Source: an uncultured Clostridia bacterium
Lineage (GTDB): Bacteria > Bacillota > Clostridia > Oscillospirales > Butyricicoccaceae
Assembly: GCA_910589115.1 (NCBI GenBank)
Contig: CAJUSB010000125.1
Location: 1 to 9,254 of the forward strand
Reading direction: 5' to 3'
DNA length: 9,254 nucleotides
Shown here: positions 7,080-9,254 of the stretch, piece by piece
Position numbering within the stretch: the first letter of the stretch is position 1
Layout: each line of letters begins with the position of its first letter
The notes under the pieces: generated by a model
Told to the model about the DNA's origin: nothing
Databases searched by the model: none
What the model saw: the letters and a program-made list of their open reading frames with translations, nothing else
Program-made: the position numbers and the translations under genes

Positions 7080-8380
7080 TGATAGACCTCCATTTTTTCC
7101 CGTATCATTCGCAACGTCCGGTCGTTGGGATACACGTCTGCAAAATGCCGCAGCGAGCTTTTCCGATCTTCCCACAGGATGGGCGGGCAGTGTTCCAGCA
7201 ACGCTCCAGCAGATGAATCACCCGCTTCGAGTGCCTGCCTGAGTGTTTCCATCCGTTGACGGTTTCCACTGTCCAAGCAGAACAAGAACCATTCCCAGGG
7301 GGTATCACCCATGATTGAAAAATCATGTTTTTTGCGAGTGGATTCCATCGCCCGGCAGCAGCAGCCCCGGAACCGCGTAGTATTTTCCGCTGACCGGTAT
7401 TTTTGCAGGACATGCGCACGGGCACCGCGTCCCAGTTGTTCCCGAAGTGCCGGATGCTTCCATAAAAACGCCATTTGAACCGCATAATCCTCCGGGCTGC
7501 TTACAAGCACCCCAGCAGACGCAGGGACGATAAACCGCTCTGCACCTTGAAGTGCCGCTACAACAGGAATACCGCATGCCATTGCTTCTAAAATTGTATT
7601 TTCGGTTGTACCATAATGCTCTGGATTCAAGATATACCCGAATGCATCAAAGGAACACATCAGCGCAGGTACGTCCGAAACATAACCCGTGAATTCGATA
7701 CGGCCAGACAGCCCAGCAGCACTTAAATCACGCGCAAGCGCGGCATCCGGGTCACCCGCCAGGACGAACCGTGCCTCTGGAACGGCATGACATACTGCGT
7801 TACAATATTCAACAAACCGTGGATGAATTTTCCCATACCCCAGCGTCCCTACATATCCTATGGTAAAAATATCGTTGTTTTGGTAGCCTGTTTTGACCGG
7901 GATATTCTCCGGGGCAAATCTGCCAATCCCCCAGACGATCTCTGCCTGAATGGCCTGCCGCTCGGACACCCGCCAATGGGGATTTTGTAGGGTATATGGA
8001 GATGTGATCATAATACCATCAAAGGCTGACGCAAAATCGTATGGCAATATTGGATAATGACAGCCATTTATATGGCTCCACAGCAGCAAAGGGGCTGAGA
8101 TCCGGCGCAGTTCCTGCAAAAAAGTAGCCATTGCAGGATGATTCCACCAGCTGACGACAATAACGTCTGCCCACCTTAAAAGTTCATAATCACCCGTCCA
8201 AAGCTGGATTTCTATGCCTTGTGCATCACATTCCTTCACATAGCCGTCCTTTTCCGGCTGCTGGAGCAAAAGTATCCGATGCGTGTCCGAAAACAGCTGC
8301 TGCCCCTGTATCGCGATGCCGGAAATCGCTTTCCCGGCGCCTCCCCCCAGATGCGCCGCAATGTGTAAAATATTCATCAT
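7067..8380 (-). CDS. GT4-family glycosyltransferase with C-terminal helical extension
   Basis: This 437-residue protein has a GT-B fold. The N-terminal half begins with a typical MMNILHIAAHLGGGAGKA, whose glycine-rich loop is at 11-16. The donor-binding half starts near IGYVGTLGYGK (174-184), continues with RFVLAGDPD (204-212) and IEFTGYVSDV (228-237), and carries the signature LEAMACGIPVV (264-274). In the usual E-x7-E motif the first glutamate position is G257 here, with E260 nearby (YGTTENTILE), so the motif is altered. Residues about 345-437 form a helical tail after the catalytic domain. It is expected to transfer a sugar from a nucleotide donor in the cytoplasm during glycan assembly. 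A longer reading from 8509 would add 43 residues antagonistic to the cytidylyltransferase frame. The start at 8380 lies one base after that gene's stop, has GGAAAG 9 bases upstream and places the first strand at the N-terminus. Confidence 0.9.
   Translation of the reverse strand: MMNILHIAAHLGGGAGKAISGIAIQGQQLFSDTHRILLLQQPEKDGYVKECDAQGIEIQLWTGDYELLRWADVIVVSWWNHPAMATFLQELRRISAPLLLWSHINGCHYPILPYDFASAFDGIMITSPYTLQNPHWRVSERQAIQAEIVWGIGRFAPENIPVKTGYQNNDIFTIGYVGTLGYGKIHPRFVEYCNAVCHAVPEARFVLAGDPDAALARDLSAAGLSGRIEFTGYVSDVPALMCSFDAFGYILNPEHYGTTENTILEAMACGIPVVAALQGAERFIVPASAGVLVSSPEDYAVQMAFLWKHPALREQLGRGARAHVLQKYRSAENTTRFRGCCCRAMESTRKKHDFSIMGDTPWEWFLFCLDSGNRQRMETLRQALEAGDSSAGALLEHCPPILWEDRKSSLRHFADVYPNDRTLRMIREKMEVYQWQK
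7087..7091 (-). promoter_or_regulatory. Ribosome binding site GGAGG setting the start at 7079
   Basis: A consensus GGAGG lies 7 bases upstream of ATG 7079, inside the end of the glycosyltransferase gene. It decides against the 32-residue-longer reading from 7175. Confidence 0.8.
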
Positions 8381-8381
8381 T

Positions 8382-9155
8382 TTACCATACTTTCCACGGC
8401 GCGGTATTTTCTCTCCATCTTGCTTCCAGCCAGATTTTGTCGCGCTGGGTGTCCATGCACTGCCAGAAACCGGTGTGCTTGTAAACACCCAAACGTCCTT
8501 CGGCTGCAAGTGTTTCCATAGGCTGGCGTTCTAAAATACAGTCTTCATCTTCGTCCAGAATATCAAAAATCTTGGGTTCTACTACCATGAAGCCTCCGTT
8601 GATCCAGCCGCCGTCTTCGCGTGCCTTTTCACGGAAACCCGTTACAGTCTGTCCGGCAATTTCCATGACGCCGAACCGCCCGCCCGGTTGCACACCAGTA
8701 ATCGTCACCTCATTGCCGGATTCCTTATGCTGGCGAAGCAGCGCCGAAAGGTCAACATCACTTACCCCGTCGCCGTAGGTCAGCATGAACGGCTCATCCC
8801 CAACATAGTCATGCACCCGCTTGACACGCGCCCCGGTCTGCGTATTTAATCCGGTATCAACCAGGGTCACCTTCCACGGTTCGGCAACATTCTGGTGGAC
8901 TGTCATGCGGTTCTCTGCTGAAAAGTCAAATGTGACATCGGAACGATAAAGGTAATAGTCTGCAAAATACTCTTTTATAAGATGCCCTTTATAACCGCAG
9001 CAGATAATGAATTCATGATATCCAAAACTGGAATAATATTTCATGATGTGCCACAGGATGGGCGCTCCGCCGATTTCTATCATTGGTTTGGGCTTGAGGT
9101 CACTTTCCTCGCTGATGCGCGTGCCCCGGCCGCCTGCTAAAATGACTACCTTCAT
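8382..9155 (-). CDS. rfbF: Glucose-1-phosphate cytidylyltransferase
   Basis: It catalyses CTP plus alpha-D-glucose 1-phosphate to CDP-glucose plus pyrophosphate, the first step to CDP-linked 3,6-dideoxyhexoses and related sugars. The 257-residue length is normal for the family (RfbF, also called DdhA). Visible motifs are the nucleotide-binding LAGGRGTR (6-13), KPKPM (21-25) with the phosphate-contacting lysines, YGDGVSD (127-133) with the metal-binding aspartate, the REK segment (175-177) and WINGGFMV (184-191) in the sugar site. The C-terminal GFWQCMDTQRDK (229-240) is also typical. The ATG overlaps the stop of the preceding reading frame by 4 bp (ATGA) and has a strong GGGAGGG about 9 bases upstream. 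The following pathway enzymes (CDP-glucose 4,6-dehydratase and later steps) are not in this window and may lie beyond the right edge. The call is firm. Confidence 0.95.
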   Translation of the reverse strand: MKVVILAGGRGTRISEESDLKPKPMIEIGGAPILWHIMKYYSSFGYHEFIICCGYKGHLIKEYFADYYLYRSDVTFDFSAENRMTVHQNVAEPWKVTLVDTGLNTQTGARVKRVHDYVGDEPFMLTYGDGVSDVDLSALLRQHKESGNEVTITGVQPGGRFGVMEIAGQTVTGFREKAREDGGWINGGFMVVEPKIFDILDEDEDCILERQPMETLAAEGRLGVYKHTGFWQCMDTQRDKIWLEARWRENTAPWKVW

Positions 9156-9253
9156 TGCGCAGGCCCTCCCTTAACCGATACATGCATACCATCAATCAAA
9201 TAGGCAACCTTCTGATAGGCTTCACTTTGCTTGAGCAGCGCTACTGCCGGGTC
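9152..9253 (-). CDS. C-terminal end of an unidentified upstream gene (partial)
   Basis: The minus strand is open from the right edge to a TGA at 9152-9154, giving 33 C-terminal residues beginning DPAVALLKQSE and ending GGPAQ. The stop overlaps the cytidylyltransferase ATG by 4 bp, the usual arrangement of coupled genes in this operon, and the GGGAGGG ribosome site lies within its last codons. That supports it being a real coding end. The fragment is too short to assign a family. Confidence 0.6.
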   Translation of the reverse strand, partial: DPAVALLKQSEAYQKVAYLIDGMHVSVKGGPAQ

Positions 9254-9254
9254 G

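Noticed and set aside
7080..7175. 32-residue N-terminal extension of the first radical SAM protein
   Set aside because: The ATG at 7079 has a perfect GGAGG and matches the paralogue lengths; the extension is only the shadow of the GT4 C-terminus.
8381..8509. 43-residue N-terminal extension of the GT4 protein
   Set aside because: It overlaps the end of the cytidylyltransferase gene, has no family similarity and sits ahead of a start with correct N-terminal strand and adequate ribosome site at 8380.
1..9254. CRISPR array, tRNA or rRNA gene, transposase or insertion-sequence ends
   Set aside because: I saw no regularly spaced direct repeats, no tRNA-like cloverleaf and no transposase protein; coding sequence covers essentially the whole window.

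Overview
The window is a single, tightly packed, leftward (minus-strand) gene cluster with no forward gene. Transcription enters from the right edge and leaves at the left edge. Strong GGAGG-type ribosome binding sites, many overlapping genes, three radical SAM/SPASM enzymes and the overall protein style suggest an anaerobic Bacillota (Clostridia-like) genome. That placement is an inference from style; there is no rRNA or other marker here. The cluster looks like the sugar-nucleotide, glycosyltransferase and decoration part of a cell-surface polysaccharide or glycoprotein-glycan locus.

In order of transcription (right to left): the 3' end of an unidentified gene (9152-9253); rfbF-type glucose-1-phosphate cytidylyltransferase (8382-9155), which makes CDP-glucose, the entry to CDP-dideoxy and branched sugars; a GT4 family glycosyltransferase with a C-terminal extension (7067-8380); three consecutive, clearly paralogous radical SAM/SPASM proteins (6051-7079, 5039-6040, 3984-5033); a large GT2 glycosyltransferase with a methyltransferase-like C-terminal region (2318-4003); an unrecognised helical protein (1483-2331); an FkbM-family methyltransferase with an N-terminal Rossmann-like domain (370-1461); and a small cysteine-rich protein made of two copies of a 46-residue-period module (11-346).

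Every junction is either an overlap (4 to 20 bp) or a gap of at most 23 bp, so one polycistronic message with translational coupling is likely. No internal promoter or terminator was found, and no intergenic stretch exceeds 23 bases.

Base composition is not uniform. Sampled 60-base lines from about 3,750 rightward are mostly 47-67% G+C. Sampled lines from about 420 to 3,600 are about 25-47%. The terminal small gene returns to about 50%. The right-hand step falls inside the GT2 gene, near its codons 75-95, suggesting a mosaic locus with an AT-rich insert or exchange.

The most interesting points are the triplicated radical SAM enzymes in a glycan locus, the duplicated Cys-rich protein at the operon end (possible metal-binding protein or, more speculatively, a substrate of those enzymes), and the GT2 gene that spans the composition boundary.
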